Below, in pieces: positions 35,377 through 43,926 of a stretch of DNA of 64,000 bases (position 1 is its first letter; every line of letters begins with the position of its first letter). The position numbers and the translations under genes are program-made. The notes beneath the pieces were generated by a model. It worked only from the letters and a program-made list of their open reading frames with translations, ran no database searches and had not been told where the DNA came from. This DNA comes from Hoyosella sp. YIM 151337 (GTDB lineage Bacteria; Actinomycetota; Actinomycetes; Mycobacteriales; Mycobacteriaceae), in NCBI RefSeq assembly GCF_026041215.1, contig NZ_JAPEIQ010000006.1, forward strand, positions 264,146 through 328,145, in the 5' to 3' direction.

Positions 35377-36065
35377 TACCGCCCTACTCCGTAGATACCG
35401 CTCTTTTCGTCGCGGATGACTGCGCCGTGGTTCAGCTCGACAACTCTCTTACGCATTGCATCGACAATATGGTTGTCGTGTGTTGCCATCAGAACGGTCG
35501 TGCCCGTGCGGTTGACGCGCTCAAGCAGCAGCATGATGTCGTTGCTGGTGTCAGGATCGAGATTGCCCGTCGGCTCGTCGGCGAGAAGCACTTTCGGTTT
35601 ATTGACGAACGCGCGCGCCATCGCAACGCGCTGCTGCTCGCCACCTGAAAGTTCGTCTGGCATCCGGTGCGCCTTACCTTCGAGCCCAACGAGTTGCAGC
35701 ACCTCCGGCACGGTCTCGTGGATCTCCTTGCGGGACTTACCGATCACCTGGAGGGCGAACGCCACGTTCTCCGCCACCGTCTTCTTCGGCAGCAGCCGGA
35801 AATCCTGAAAAACGCACCCCACGCTCTGGCGCAGCTTCGGAACCTTCCGCCCCGGCAGCTTGTTGACATGAAAATCGGCGACGTGGATGTCGCCGGACGT
35901 CGGCAGATCCTCACGAAGCAAAAGACGCAGGAGCGTGGACTTCCCTGATCCCGACGGGCCGATGAGAAAAACGAACTCACCCGATTCGATCGAGACAGAG
36001 ACCTTGTCCAGCGCGGGGCGTGTCGAGGTCTTATAGGCCTTCGTCACGTTGTCGAGGCTGATCAC
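35376..36065 (-). CDS. ftsE: cell division ATP-binding protein FtsE
   Basis: A 229-residue ABC ATPase. It has Walker [11 protein letters not shown]-loop [18 protein letters not shown] (specific to FtsE), signature [14 protein letters not shown], Walker B VLLADEP and H-loop ATHD. It drives FtsX at the septum. It lies 43 bases downstream of prfB in the usual actinobacterial order prfB-ftsE-ftsX-smpB. Confidence 0.97.
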   Translation of the reverse strand: MISLDNVTKAYKTSTRPALDKVSVSIESGEFVFLIGPSGSGKSTLLRLLLREDLPTSGDIHVADFHVNKLPGRKVPKLRQSVGCVFQDFRLLPKKTVAENVAFALQVIGKSRKEIHETVPEVLQLVGLEGKAHRMPDELSGGEQQRVAMARAFVNKPKVLLADEPTGNLDPDTSNDIMLLLERVNRTGTTVLMATHDNHIVDAMRKRVVELNHGAVIRDEKSGIYGVGR

Positions 36066-36108
36066 GCCGCCGAGTGTATAGGCACGCTTCGACAGCTAGC
36101 ATTTCACG

Positions 36109-37221
36109 CTAGACAGTCTCGCTCTTTCGCCACCGGATGCCGGCCTCCAGGAAGCGATCGATCTCGCCGTCGAGCACGGTTGACGGGTTGTTCACCTCAA
36201 CTTCGGTGCGCAGATCCTTCACCATCTGGTACGGGTGCAGCACGTACGAGCGCATCTGGTTGCCCCACGAGCTGCCACCATCGGCCTTCAGCGCATCCAT
36301 CTCCGCACGTTCTTCCAGCCGCTTGCGTTCGAGCAGTTTCGCCTGGAGCACGCGCAGCGCGGCAGCCTTGTTCTGGAGCTGCGATTTTTCGTTCTGGCAC
36401 GACACCACAATGTTGGTGGGAAGGTGCGTAATTCGCACCGCCGAGTCGGTCGTGTTGACTGACTGCCCGCCCGGCCCGGACGACCGGAAAACGTCCACAC
36501 GCAGTTCCGTCTCCGGGATGTCGATGTGGTCGGTCGTCTCCACCACCGGGAGCACTTCGACCTCCGCGAAGGACGTTTGGCGCCGCGCCTGGTTGTCAAA
36601 CGGACTGATGCGCACGAGACGGTGCGTGCCCTGCTCCACTGAGAGGGTGCCGTACATGTAGGGCGCTTTCACCGCGAACGTCGCACTCTTAATGCCCGCT
36701 TCCTCGGCATACGACGTGTCGTACACCTCGACGGGGTACTTGTGCTTCTCGGCCCAGCGGACATACATGCGCATGAGCATCTCGGCCCAGTCGGCAGCGT
36801 CGACTCCACCGGCGCCAGAGCGGATCGTGACCAGGGCTTCGCGCTGGTCATACTCGCCGGAGAGAAGCGTGCGCACCTCGAGAAGCTCGATCTCCTCGCG
36901 CAGTCGCACGCGTTCTTCATCGGCCTCGCGCACCGCGTCTTGCTGAGCGGCGCCCTCTTCTGCTTCCGCGAGTTCGTACATGATTGGCAGGTCGTCGATG
37001 CGCTGGCGCAACTCCTCGACACGGCGCAGCTCACCCTGCGCGTACGAGAGCTGACTGGTGACTTGCTGCGCGTGCTCCTGGTTGTCCCAGAGATCAGGCG
37101 AGGCTGCCTGAGCTTCGAGTTCACGAATGCGCGTGCGCAACTCGTCGACGTCGACAACTGCCTCGACAGTTTTCAGGGTGTTGTCGAGGTCGGCGATATC
37201 AGCGGAAACATCGGGATGCAC
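36109..37221 (-). CDS. prfB: peptide chain release factor 2
   Basis: A 370-residue factor that reads UGA and UAA. The anticodon tripeptide SPF is in [15 protein letters not shown], and the catalytic GGQ is in [19 protein letters not shown]. The reading frame is unbroken from ATG 37221, so the autoregulatory +1 frameshift site (in-frame UGA near codon 26) of many bacterial prfB genes is absent. It is the first gene of the minus-strand division and rescue block. Confidence 0.97.
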   Translation of the reverse strand: MHPDVSADIADLDNTLKTVEAVVDVDELRTRIRELEAQAASPDLWDNQEHAQQVTSQLSYAQGELRRVEELRQRIDDLPIMYELAEAEEGAAQQDAVREADEERVRLREEIELLEVRTLLSGEYDQREALVTIRSGAGGVDAADWAEMLMRMYVRWAEKHKYPVEVYDTSYAEEAGIKSATFAVKAPYMYGTLSVEQGTHRLVRISPFDNQARRQTSFAEVEVLPVVETTDHIDIPETELRVDVFRSSGPGGQSVNTTDSAVRITHLPTNIVVSCQNEKSQLQNKAAALRVLQAKLLERKRLEERAEMDALKADGGSSWGNQMRSYVLHPYQMVKDLRTEVEVNNPSTVLDGEIDRFLEAGIRWRKSETV

Positions 37222-37268
37222 AGTCCTCTAGCCTACCCGCTTCGCAAGGCAGCGAGCGCACGCGGAGC

Positions 37269-38426
37269 TCAATGCTGGTGAGCGAGCTGTGCGACCTCCC
37301 ACTGCGGCAACGGGTCTGCGTAGCGCCGCCACGCAGCGGGCCCCGCCTTGAGTTCCTCGTCGGTCAGCAGCGCGTCACGCAACGCTTGTTCAGGCTTAGT
37401 GCGGTCAAGCTTGAGCCCGATGAGCACAATCTCTTGCCCGGGCGGAATGTCGATTGCCGACCACCGCTGCGCCGGATCAACCGTCAGGTGTGGGCCAGCT
37501 TGCGACCAGATCGCGGCGTACGGGTGCCGAGTGGCTAGCCAGCAGAAACCTTTGCTTCGCAGCAAGCCTTTGAAGCCATCGATGGCGCGCGCGAGCCGTT
37601 CAGGGTGGAAGGGACGGTCACCGCGAAACGTGACGCTGCTGATGCCGTACTCCTCAGTTTCGGGGGTATGGCCCGCGGCGATTTCTTCTGCCCACCCGGG
37701 CGCATCCCAGGCGCTTTCGCGGTCGAAAAGGCCGGTGCCCAGAACCTCGCTCAGTTCAACTTTGCCGTGCTTCGTTCGCAGGATCCGGGCATGCGGGTTC
37801 AAGCGCCGCGCGGTGGCCTCCACGACGCCGGCTGCGGCCTCGCTGACGAGATCGGTCTTGTTAAGCAGGATGACGTCGGCGAACTCGACTTGGTCGACAA
37901 GGAGGTCAGAGATGTTGCGGATGTCCTCTTCCCCGGCTTCCAGCTGCCGTCGCGCGAGTAGTTCACCGCGCGCGAGCTCATTGAGGAACGTCGATGTGTC
38001 CACGACCGTGACCATCGCGTCGAGCCTGGCGATGGAACCGAGCTGGAAGCCGCTGTCGAATTCCCATTCGAAGGTGGCAGCGACCGGCATCGGCTCTGAG
38101 ATGCCTGTCGACTCCACGAGGATGTAGTCGAATCGGCCATCGCGGGCGAGTTCGCCTACTGATTCGACGAGATCTTCACGCAGGGTGCAGCAAATGCACC
38201 CGTTTGTCAGCTCGATGAGCTTCTCTTCGGTGCGGTCAAGGTGGGTTTCACCGCCCAGTTCGCCGCTGACGAGTCGCGCGTCGATGTTGACTTCGCTCAT
38301 GTCGTTGACGATGACGGCCACGCGTTTGCCGTCACGGTTGGCCAGAATGTGGTTGAGCAGCGTGGTCTTGCCTGCGCCAAGGAATCCAGAAAGCACGGTT
38401 ACAGGGACGGGCTGAGTAGTCGACAT
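37269..38426 (-). CDS. COG0523 (CobW/ZNG1-type) GTPase metallochaperone
   Basis: A 385-residue G3E GTPase. It has Walker [17 protein letters not shown], the metal-site CxCC motif in [24 protein letters not shown] and guanine-specificity LLNKTDLV; the C-terminal CobW domain begins near [21 protein letters not shown]0523 proteins under Zur control deliver or spare zinc. A Zur-like palindrome lies eight bases upstream of the ATG, supporting a zinc role and not cobalamin synthesis. It is divergent from hisN. Confidence 0.9.
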   Translation of the reverse strand: MSTTQPVPVTVLSGFLGAGKTTLLNHILANRDGKRVAVIVNDMSEVNIDARLVSGELGGETHLDRTEEKLIELTNGCICCTLREDLVESVGELARDGRFDYILVESTGISEPMPVAATFEWEFDSGFQLGSIARLDAMVTVVDTSTFLNELARGELLARRQLEAGEEDIRNISDLLVDQVEFADVILLNKTDLVSEAAAGVVEATARRLNPHARILRTKHGKVELSEVLGTGLFDRESAWDAPGWAEEIAAGHTPETEEYGISSVTFRGDRPFHPERLARAIDGFKGLLRSKGFCWLATRHPYAAIWSQAGPHLTVDPAQRWSAIDIPPGQEIVLIGLKLDRTKPEQALRDALLTDEELKAGPAAWRRYADPLPQWEVAQLAHQH

Positions 38427-38433
38427 TCCTTAA

Positions 38434-38448
38434 TAGTAATCATTTTCA
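38434..38448. promoter_or_regulatory. candidate Zur box
   Basis: TAGTAATCATTTTCA is a 7-1-7 imperfect palindrome close to the Zur/Fur-type consensus (TGAAAAT-N-ATTTTCA form). It is in an AT-rich patch immediately upstream of the COG0523 ATG (38426) and on the far side of the hisN promoter region. The match is imperfect in the left arm. Confidence 0.6.
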
Positions 38449-38498
38449 ATAAGGCCGCGCGACTGCCCCGGCCGCACGCCCGAGTAGCGTTTCGAATC

Positions 38499-39287
38499 AT
38501 GGATGACCTGACCGCCGCATCGGACCTCGAACTCGCCCATGCAATCGCTGACCGCGCCGACACAATCACCACAGACCGGTTTGGTGCCATTGATCTCGCT
38601 ATTGATGACAAACCAGACCTCACACCGGTTTCCGACGCCGACTTGGCTGTTGAAAGGTGTGCTCGGGAGATTCTCGCGGCCGCGCGCCCCCAAGACCTCA
38701 TCCTCGGCGAGGAGTTTGGCGGCGACACTGTTTTCAAAGGACGGCAGTGGGTAATTGATCCGATCGACGGAACCAAGAACTTTGTTCGCGGAGTACCGGT
38801 GTGGGCATCCCTGATCGCCCTGCTCGAGGACGGCATTCCGATCGTCGGCGCAGTGAGCGCCCCGGCACTTCATCGACGCTGGTGGGCAGCGCGCGGCTCG
38901 GGCGCATGGCGACAGGTTGGCGACCGCACACCCGAACGCATCGCGGTATCCAAGGTCGGCGGCCTGGCGTCAGCAAGCCTGAGCATCTCAAGCCTATCCG
39001 GCTGGGCTGAGCGCGGAGTGCGCGACAAACTGATCGACTTCACGGATCAGGTGTGGCGACTGCGCGGGTACGGCGACTTTTTCTCGTACTGCCTCGTCGC
39101 CGAAGGGGCGGTCGATATCGCAGCCGAACCGGAGGTATCACTATGGGATCTCGCCCCACTCGACGTACTCGTGCGTGAGGCGGGCGGCCGGTTCACGTCC
39201 CTTGACGGCAAAGACGGCCCGCACGGAGGCAGTGCCGTCGCGACGAACGGCCTGCTTCATGACGTCACATTGCAGGCACTTCAGTGA
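38499..39287 (+). CDS. hisN: histidinol-phosphatase (inositol monophosphatase superfamily)
   Basis: A 262-residue Mg-dependent phosphatase. The metal sites are in [24 protein letters not shown] and [19 protein letters not shown]. Arrangement and length match the mycobacterial HisN-type enzyme, which removes phosphate from histidinol phosphate; generic inositol phosphatase is the alternative. I chose ATG 38499 ([16 protein letters not shown]); an open frame further upstream lies inside the divergent metallochaperone gene. The ribosome site is weak, so a leaderless transcript is possible. Confidence 0.88.
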   Translation: MDDLTAASDLELAHAIADRADTITTDRFGAIDLAIDDKPDLTPVSDADLAVERCAREILAAARPQDLILGEEFGGDTVFKGRQWVIDPIDGTKNFVRGVPVWASLIALLEDGIPIVGAVSAPALHRRWWAARGSGAWRQVGDRTPERIAVSKVGGLASASLSISSLSGWAERGVRDKLIDFTDQVWRLRGYGDFFSYCLVAEGAVDIAAEPEVSLWDLAPLDVLVREAGGRFTSLDGKDGPHGGSAVATNGLLHDVTLQALQ

Positions 39288-39335
39288 TGCTGACAACACA
39301 CCGCAATCATTTTCGCCAGCCCATTCCGCTCCAAC

Positions 39336-39351
39336 CTTACCGGCGGGTAAG
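39336..39351. promoter_or_regulatory. candidate operator upstream of the acyl-CoA dehydrogenase pair
   Basis: CTTACC (39336-39341) and GGTAAG (39346-39351) form a perfect 6-4-6 inverted repeat 44 bases before the first acyl-CoA dehydrogenase start. The site would suit a TetR- or GntR-type fatty-acid regulator. Inferred from symmetry only. Confidence 0.5.
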
Positions 39352-39394
39352 ATAGCGGTCACCTTGACCCTTCTCGCAGGAATAGCTGGAGATC

Positions 39395-40786
39395 ATGAGT
39401 AAGAAGAACTCCTCATCGGGCGCACCGCGGCGCTCGATCTCTGCTGTAGGCCTGAACCCGGTGAAGCGTGATGCCATCGGCACCGCAATGCGCGTGCTGA
39501 CCTCGCTCACCGGCTCGGAGCTGGCAGAAAAGTACAACCTCCGGAAGCCCATCGACCGGGTCGCCTACGAAGCCACAAAGACGGGCTTCCGCACACTCGG
39601 TGCCGCAACCCGAACCTTCAAGAAGGTTTCCGGCGGCGGTAAGCCGAAGCGCCTGCCCGACTCTGAGGCGAAGAAGAAGGGTCTTTACGACCTGACCCTC
39701 GGCGACGAACAGCAGATGATCGTCGAAACAGTCTCCGAATTCGCTGCGGAGATCCTGCGGCCAGCAGCTGCCGACGCAGACACCGCCTCGGAGGCCCCCG
39801 CTGACCTGATCAAGCGCTCCGCCGAACTCGGGATCACCTTGATCAACGTGCCCGAGGACTTCGAGGGCGCGGCAGCCGAACGCGGCGCCATCACGAACTC
39901 GCTCGTCGCAGAGGCGCTCGCACACGGTGACATGGGTCTTGCACTGCCGATCCTCGCTCCGAGCGGGTTCGCTGTTGCGCTCACCCAGTACGGGAATGAC
40001 GCACAGCAGCAGACCTACCTTCCCGCGTTCGCGGGCGAGAACGTGCCCGGCGCCGTGGTGGCGGTCAATGAGCCACGCGCCTTGTTCAACCCGTTCAAGC
40101 TCGAGACGAAAGCACATCGCGCAGCCGGCGGCTACACGCTGCAGGGTGTGAAGAGCCTCGTGCCGATCGCTTCCTCAGCTGAACTGTTCCTCGTCGCGGC
40201 GGAGCTTGGCGGCAAGCCCGCTTTCTTCATCGTTGAATCCGACGCGACCGGCCTCGTCGTCGAAGCTGACCCCGGCATGGGCTTGCGTGCGGCGGGCATT
40301 GGCCGCCTGAACCTCGACAACGTTGTGGTTCCCGAATCGGCGCTGCTCGGCGACGGTGACACTGACAGCCGCGCCAAGGACTTCGAAGACATCATCCAGC
40401 TCTCACGCCTGGGCTGGGCGTCGCTTGCCTGCGGCGCCAGCAAGGCTGTCCTCGACTACGTCATTCCCTACGTGAACGAGCGTGAGGCGTTCGGCGAGCC
40501 GATCAGCCACCGCCAGGGCGTCGCCTTCATGGTGGCGAACATCGGCATCGAACTCGACGGAATGCGGCTCGTCACCTGGCGCGGTGCATCACGCGCTGAG
40601 CAGGGGATGCCGTTCGCGCGCGAAGCCGCACTCGCCCGCCGCCTGACCGCGGAAAAGGGCATGCAAATCGGCCTTGACGGTGTTCAGCTCCTCGGTGGAC
40701 ACGGCTTCACCAAGGAACACCCAGTCGAACGCTGGTACCGCGACCTGCGCGCTGTTGCGGTCGCTGAAGGTGTCGTCGTCATCTAG
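39395..40786 (+). CDS. acyl-CoA dehydrogenase, FadE24-like
   Basis: A 463-residue FAD enzyme of beta-oxidation. An N-terminal extension of ~95 basic residues precedes the standard domains: LTLGDEQQMIVETVSEFAAEIL (alpha), a beta domain around VAVNEPRALFNPFKLETKAHRAAGGYTLQGVKSLVP and the C-terminal helical domain ending VQLLGGHGFTKEHPVERWYRDLR. The usual GxExY/EGT end is replaced by AVAEGVV, so catalytic glutamate placement is not standard. GGAG precedes the ATG. Paired with the next gene as in mycobacterial fadE24-fadE23; they may form a heteromer. Confidence 0.87.
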   Translation: MSKKNSSSGAPRRSISAVGLNPVKRDAIGTAMRVLTSLTGSELAEKYNLRKPIDRVAYEATKTGFRTLGAATRTFKKVSGGGKPKRLPDSEAKKKGLYDLTLGDEQQMIVETVSEFAAEILRPAAADADTASEAPADLIKRSAELGITLINVPEDFEGAAAERGAITNSLVAEALAHGDMGLALPILAPSGFAVALTQYGNDAQQQTYLPAFAGENVPGAVVAVNEPRALFNPFKLETKAHRAAGGYTLQGVKSLVPIASSAELFLVAAELGGKPAFFIVESDATGLVVEADPGMGLRAAGIGRLNLDNVVVPESALLGDGDTDSRAKDFEDIIQLSRLGWASLACGASKAVLDYVIPYVNEREAFGEPISHRQGVAFMVANIGIELDGMRLVTWRGASRAEQGMPFAREAALARRLTAEKGMQIGLDGVQLLGGHGFTKEHPVERWYRDLRAVAVAEGVVVI

Positions 40787-40815
40787 TCCACCCCTCCTCA
40801 CGCCTGGAGACTTTC

Positions 40816-42021
40816 ATGATCAATCTCGAACTCCCTAAGAGGCTGGTGGCCGCGTCGAATCAGGCACACCAAGCCGCAGCGGAAATCTTCCGCCCGATCT
40901 CACGCAAGTACGACCTTCTCGAGCACGAGCGTCCCGTCGAACTCGACACCATGGCAAGCCTGGTCGAGGGTATGGCGGACGCGGGACAAGCTGCATCGGG
41001 TGCCACCCTGGGCCGCGGCGAGAAGCCGCGCAAGGAAGGCAACATCAACGGCGGCAACATGTCGGCGCTGCTGAACGTCATCGAGACCTGCTGGGGTGAC
41101 GTCGGCCTGACGCTCGCGATCCCGTTCCAGGGCCTCGGCAACTCCGCGATCGCCTCGGTCGCAACCGACGAACAGCTCGAGCGTTTCGGCAAAGTATGGG
41201 CCTCGATGGCCATCACCGAGCCCAGCTTTGGCTCTGACTCAGCTGCCGTCACCGCAACCGCGGTCCTCGACGGTGACGAATGGGTCCTCAACGGCGAAAA
41301 AATCTTCGTGACCGCGGGTGACCGCTCCACCCATGTGGTGGTGTGGGCATCCATCGACAAGTCGAAGGGCCGCGCCGCGATCAAGTCGTTCGTCGTTCCG
41401 AAGGACGCACCCGGCATCACCGTGGCGCGACTCGAGCACAAACTCGGCATCCGCGCGTCCGACACCGCCACCATCATTCTCGACGACTGCCGCATCCCGA
41501 AGGACAACATCCTCGGCAGCCCCGAGGTTGACACGAAGTCCGGCTTCGGCGGCGTCATGGCGACCTTCGACAACACGCGTCCGCTTGTTGCTGGCATGGC
41601 CATCGGCGTCGCTCGTGCTGCGCTTGAGGAGCTGCGCAAGATCCTGAGCGAGGCCGGTGTTGAGATCGACTACAACGCACCCGCGTTCACTCAGCATGCA
41701 GCCGCAGCCGAGTTCCTTGAACTCGAGGCGGACTGGGAAGCTGCCTACCAGCTGGCCCTGCGTGCCACCTGGATGGCTGACAACAAGAAGCCGAACTCCC
41801 TCGAAGCGTCCATGTCGAAGGCAAAGGCTGGCCGTGCCGGATCAGCGATCACGCTGCGCGCCGTCGAACTCGCCGGTTCGCTGGGATACTCGGAGCGCCC
41901 GCTGCTCGAAAAGTGGGCTCGCGACAGCAAGATCCTCGACATCTTCGAAGGCACCCAGCAGATCCAGCAGCTCATCGTGGCTCGCCGCCTGCTGAACAAG
42001 AGCTCCGCTGACCTGAAGTAG
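40816..42021 (+). CDS. acyl-CoA dehydrogenase, FadE23-like
   Basis: A 401-residue FAD acyl-CoA dehydrogenase. It has MAITEPSFGSDSAAVTATAVLDGDEWVLNGEKIFVTAGDRSTHVVVWA (FAD/substrate signature 1) and LAGSLGYSERPLLEKWARDSKILDIFEGTQQIQQLIVARRLL (signature 2 with the EGT loop). GGAGA lies five bases before the ATG and the upstream partner ends 29 bases away. A strong hairpin terminator follows at 42035-42076. The substrate chain is unknown; the pair is conserved in Mycobacteriales. Confidence 0.9.
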   Translation: MINLELPKRLVAASNQAHQAAAEIFRPISRKYDLLEHERPVELDTMASLVEGMADAGQAASGATLGRGEKPRKEGNINGGNMSALLNVIETCWGDVGLTLAIPFQGLGNSAIASVATDEQLERFGKVWASMAITEPSFGSDSAAVTATAVLDGDEWVLNGEKIFVTAGDRSTHVVVWASIDKSKGRAAIKSFVVPKDAPGITVARLEHKLGIRASDTATIILDDCRIPKDNILGSPEVDTKSGFGGVMATFDNTRPLVAGMAIGVARAALEELRKILSEAGVEIDYNAPAFTQHAAAAEFLELEADWEAAYQLALRATWMADNKKPNSLEASMSKAKAGRAGSAITLRAVELAGSLGYSERPLLEKWARDSKILDIFEGTQQIQQLIVARRLLNKSSADLK

Positions 42022-42034
42022 CAGCTCAGAGGAT

Positions 42035-42076
42035 AAATCCGCCCCGGTCACCGATCATGGTGGCCGGGGCGGATTT
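42035..42076 (+). terminator. hairpin terminator after the acyl-CoA dehydrogenase operon
   Basis: AAATCCGCCCCGGTCACC (42035-42052) pairs with GGTGGCCGGGGCGGATTT (42059-42076), 17 of 18 bases paired and a six-base loop, ending in TTTGTG. It lies 14 bases after the stop codon. Confidence 0.85.
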
Positions 42077-42098
42077 GTGCGCGTTCAGTTCGCGTGGT

Positions 42099-42479
42099 CT
42101 ATGACTGCTCGTTATCCACGTGGCTCTGGGCAGGCCGAATTTGTTTGATCACCCATGTGATCAATCCGCGGCCGAGGTCCACTGGGCGCACGTCCGACAA
42201 CGTCACGACCGCTTGGATGACTGACGATTCTTGCACCTTTTCCTTCAGTGCGGCTGGGAGCAGTGCGCTCCAATCGCGCTCGCGCGCGACCTCGACACCT
42301 TCGAGTATCGGACCAACAGTAATACTCCGGACTTCTCCCGGGTCGACATGCAACTGCGCAGCCATGAGCGAAAGCAGCGCGGCGTAATCACCAAAGTTGG
42401 TCCCCTCGGGGATATTGAGCTCACCTTCGAGCCTGTCTGCTGCATCCCAGGTCACGGCTACTCGTCGCATCACAGTCAT
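42099..42479 (-). CDS. conserved hypothetical protein
   Basis: A 126-residue soluble protein with no signal or membrane segment (RRVAVTWDAADRLEGELNIPEGTNFGDYAALLSLMAAQLHVDPGEVRSITVGPILEGVEVARERDWSALLP). I do not recognise the family. ATG 42479 has TGAGGTG seven bases upstream, a good ribosome site, which supports it as a real gene. It is convergent with the FadE23-like gene. Confidence 0.6.
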   Translation of the reverse strand: MTVMRRVAVTWDAADRLEGELNIPEGTNFGDYAALLSLMAAQLHVDPGEVRSITVGPILEGVEVARERDWSALLPAALKEKVQESSVIQAVVTLSDVRPVDLGRGLITWVIKQIRPAQSHVDNEQS

Positions 42480-42612
42480 CAGTCACACCTCACAAGGCCA
42501 ACACGAAGCAAAGGTGCCGCTTCCAATCGGGGAACGACATGCAAAATTCTGCATGAGCGGCGTGGTCCTTGGTTCGCATTGACCGCAAGGTGAGGAGAGT
42601 CACCGGGGTCCG

Positions 42613-42813
42613 TCAATCCTCCTGCTGGCCCTCAGGTATTGGAAATGGGGCGTCTGGATGGTCCGTGGCGGCAACCGCGCCCCCAAGGCAGGTGAGCTCG
42701 GGGATGTACACCGTGCCATTGAGGAAGTACGGCCGTGGCAGCGACCGCAGGGAAGTCACTGCGGTCGGGATCGCGAGGGCGAACATGCCGATGCGCTTCG
42801 CGAAGGTCAGCAC
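42613..42813 (-). CDS. possible small membrane-associated protein
   Basis: A 66-residue frame from GTG 42813: LTFAKRIGMFALAIPTAVTSLRSLPRPYFLNGTVYIPELTCLGGAVAATDHPDAPFPIPEGQQED. The N-terminal 20 residues are basic-hydrophobic, like a short anchor. No clear ribosome site and no known family. The gap 42480-42914 holds nothing else that I can support. Confidence 0.3.
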   Translation of the reverse strand: MLTFAKRIGMFALAIPTAVTSLRSLPRPYFLNGTVYIPELTCLGGAVAATDHPDAPFPIPEGQQED

Positions 42814-42914
42814 GCGGAGCCAGAATCGCGCACACCGGATGATTCAGTCATAGCGGTCATTATTTCCAGCGCGCACGGCTAATACAAGAGCCAGGCACGC
42901 GCCAAGTGCCGCTG

Positions 42915-43721
42915 CTAGTTAATCCACACTCCGCGCTGCGCCAGCCAATGCCGCGGACTAATGGGCGTCCCGTCAGTCTTGCGGACCTCGTAATGCAGGT
43001 GCGGCCCCGTGGAGTGGCCGCGGTTTCCCACCGTCGCGATCATTTCACCGGCTTTGACGTGCTGCCCCGCAGTAACGAGTGAGCGATCGACGTGACCGTA
43101 AACGCCGATCGTGCCGTCATCCTGACTGACTCGAACCCACAGCCCGAAGCCACTTGCAGGGCCAGACTCGAGAACCACCCCATCAGTGACGGCGAGCACC
43201 GCGGCGCCGAGCGGGGCCGCAATATCGAGGCCGTAGTGGAACTGCCCCCAGCGCGGCCCGAAGTCCGACGTCACGATGCCGCCATACGTGGGCCCGATCG
43301 CGAACGGGCGGGCAATACCCTCCGGGACCGCGATACTTCCGGCCGGGTCAGCTGCGGGCACATCCGGCGCCGCCGCTGCCTCCGGCTCTTCGTTTGGCGG
43401 TGCCATCGGTGGCACCGCAGCTTGTTGCAGCGGGGACTGAGCACCCGCTGTGCTGACATCGTGGCGAGGCTCCCCCACGGCTGCACGGGCGGCAGATGGT
43501 TCGCTCGCACCACTCGAACTAACTTGCGCGGCGAGCGTTCCTGCAATCAGTGTCGACGCGACCGCGACGAAGATCGTGAGCGCACTATCGGGGATGCGGT
43601 CTCGGGCGGCCGCATACACTCGCCCGATTCTCGATTTTCCCGACTCAGCCGTTCGCCGGCCTGCGTGACGCTCTTCTCGCGCAACAGTCACCTTCGACTC
43701 GTCGGCGTGGATACCGGACAA
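42915..43721 (-). CDS. M23-family (LytM-like) peptidoglycan peptidase, membrane-anchored
   Basis: A 268-residue protein. One N-terminal helix (ALTIFVAVASTLIAGTLAAQV, ~residues 47-67) anchors it and an Ala/Pro-rich linker follows. The M23 domain is at ~residues 150-265: YGGIVTSDFGPRWGQFHYGLDIAAPLGAAVLAV has the first zinc ligands (H-x3-D), and GHSTGPHLHYEVR has the HxH. All three zinc ligands are present, so an active endopeptidase is expected. The start is TTG 43721 with AAAGGGGG six bases upstream. It is divergent from the AMP-binding gene. Confidence 0.88.
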   Translation of the reverse strand: MSGIHADESKVTVAREERHAGRRTAESGKSRIGRVYAAARDRIPDSALTIFVAVASTLIAGTLAAQVSSSGASEPSAARAAVGEPRHDVSTAGAQSPLQQAAVPPMAPPNEEPEAAAAPDVPAADPAGSIAVPEGIARPFAIGPTYGGIVTSDFGPRWGQFHYGLDIAAPLGAAVLAVTDGVVLESGPASGFGLWVRVSQDDGTIGVYGHVDRSLVTAGQHVKAGEMIATVGNRGHSTGPHLHYEVRKTDGTPISPRHWLAQRGVWIN

Positions 43722-43926
43722 GAACCGCCCCCTTTAATTCCTATAACGGCACGATAACGAACATGTACGTGCCGCGCACCGAAATCCCGAAAACGGACGC
43801 GGTGTTTACGCCCCCAGCGCGATCGCGACTCCCCCGACGAGCTCAGCTGAACGCACTGCTCACGATGTTACTGTGTGATCGAAACGATACGTCATCACAG
43901 TGGTCCAGCGAGGGGCGGGTGCCGAT

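Noticed and set aside
36120-37221. Programmed +1 frameshift in prfB
   Set aside because: The RF2 frame is continuous with no internal UGA near codon 26, so the autoregulatory site is absent.
43871-43900. CRP-like TGTGAT...ATCACA site
   Set aside because: Spacing between half-sites is 14 bases, not the 6 of a CRP site; kept only as a generic inverted repeat.
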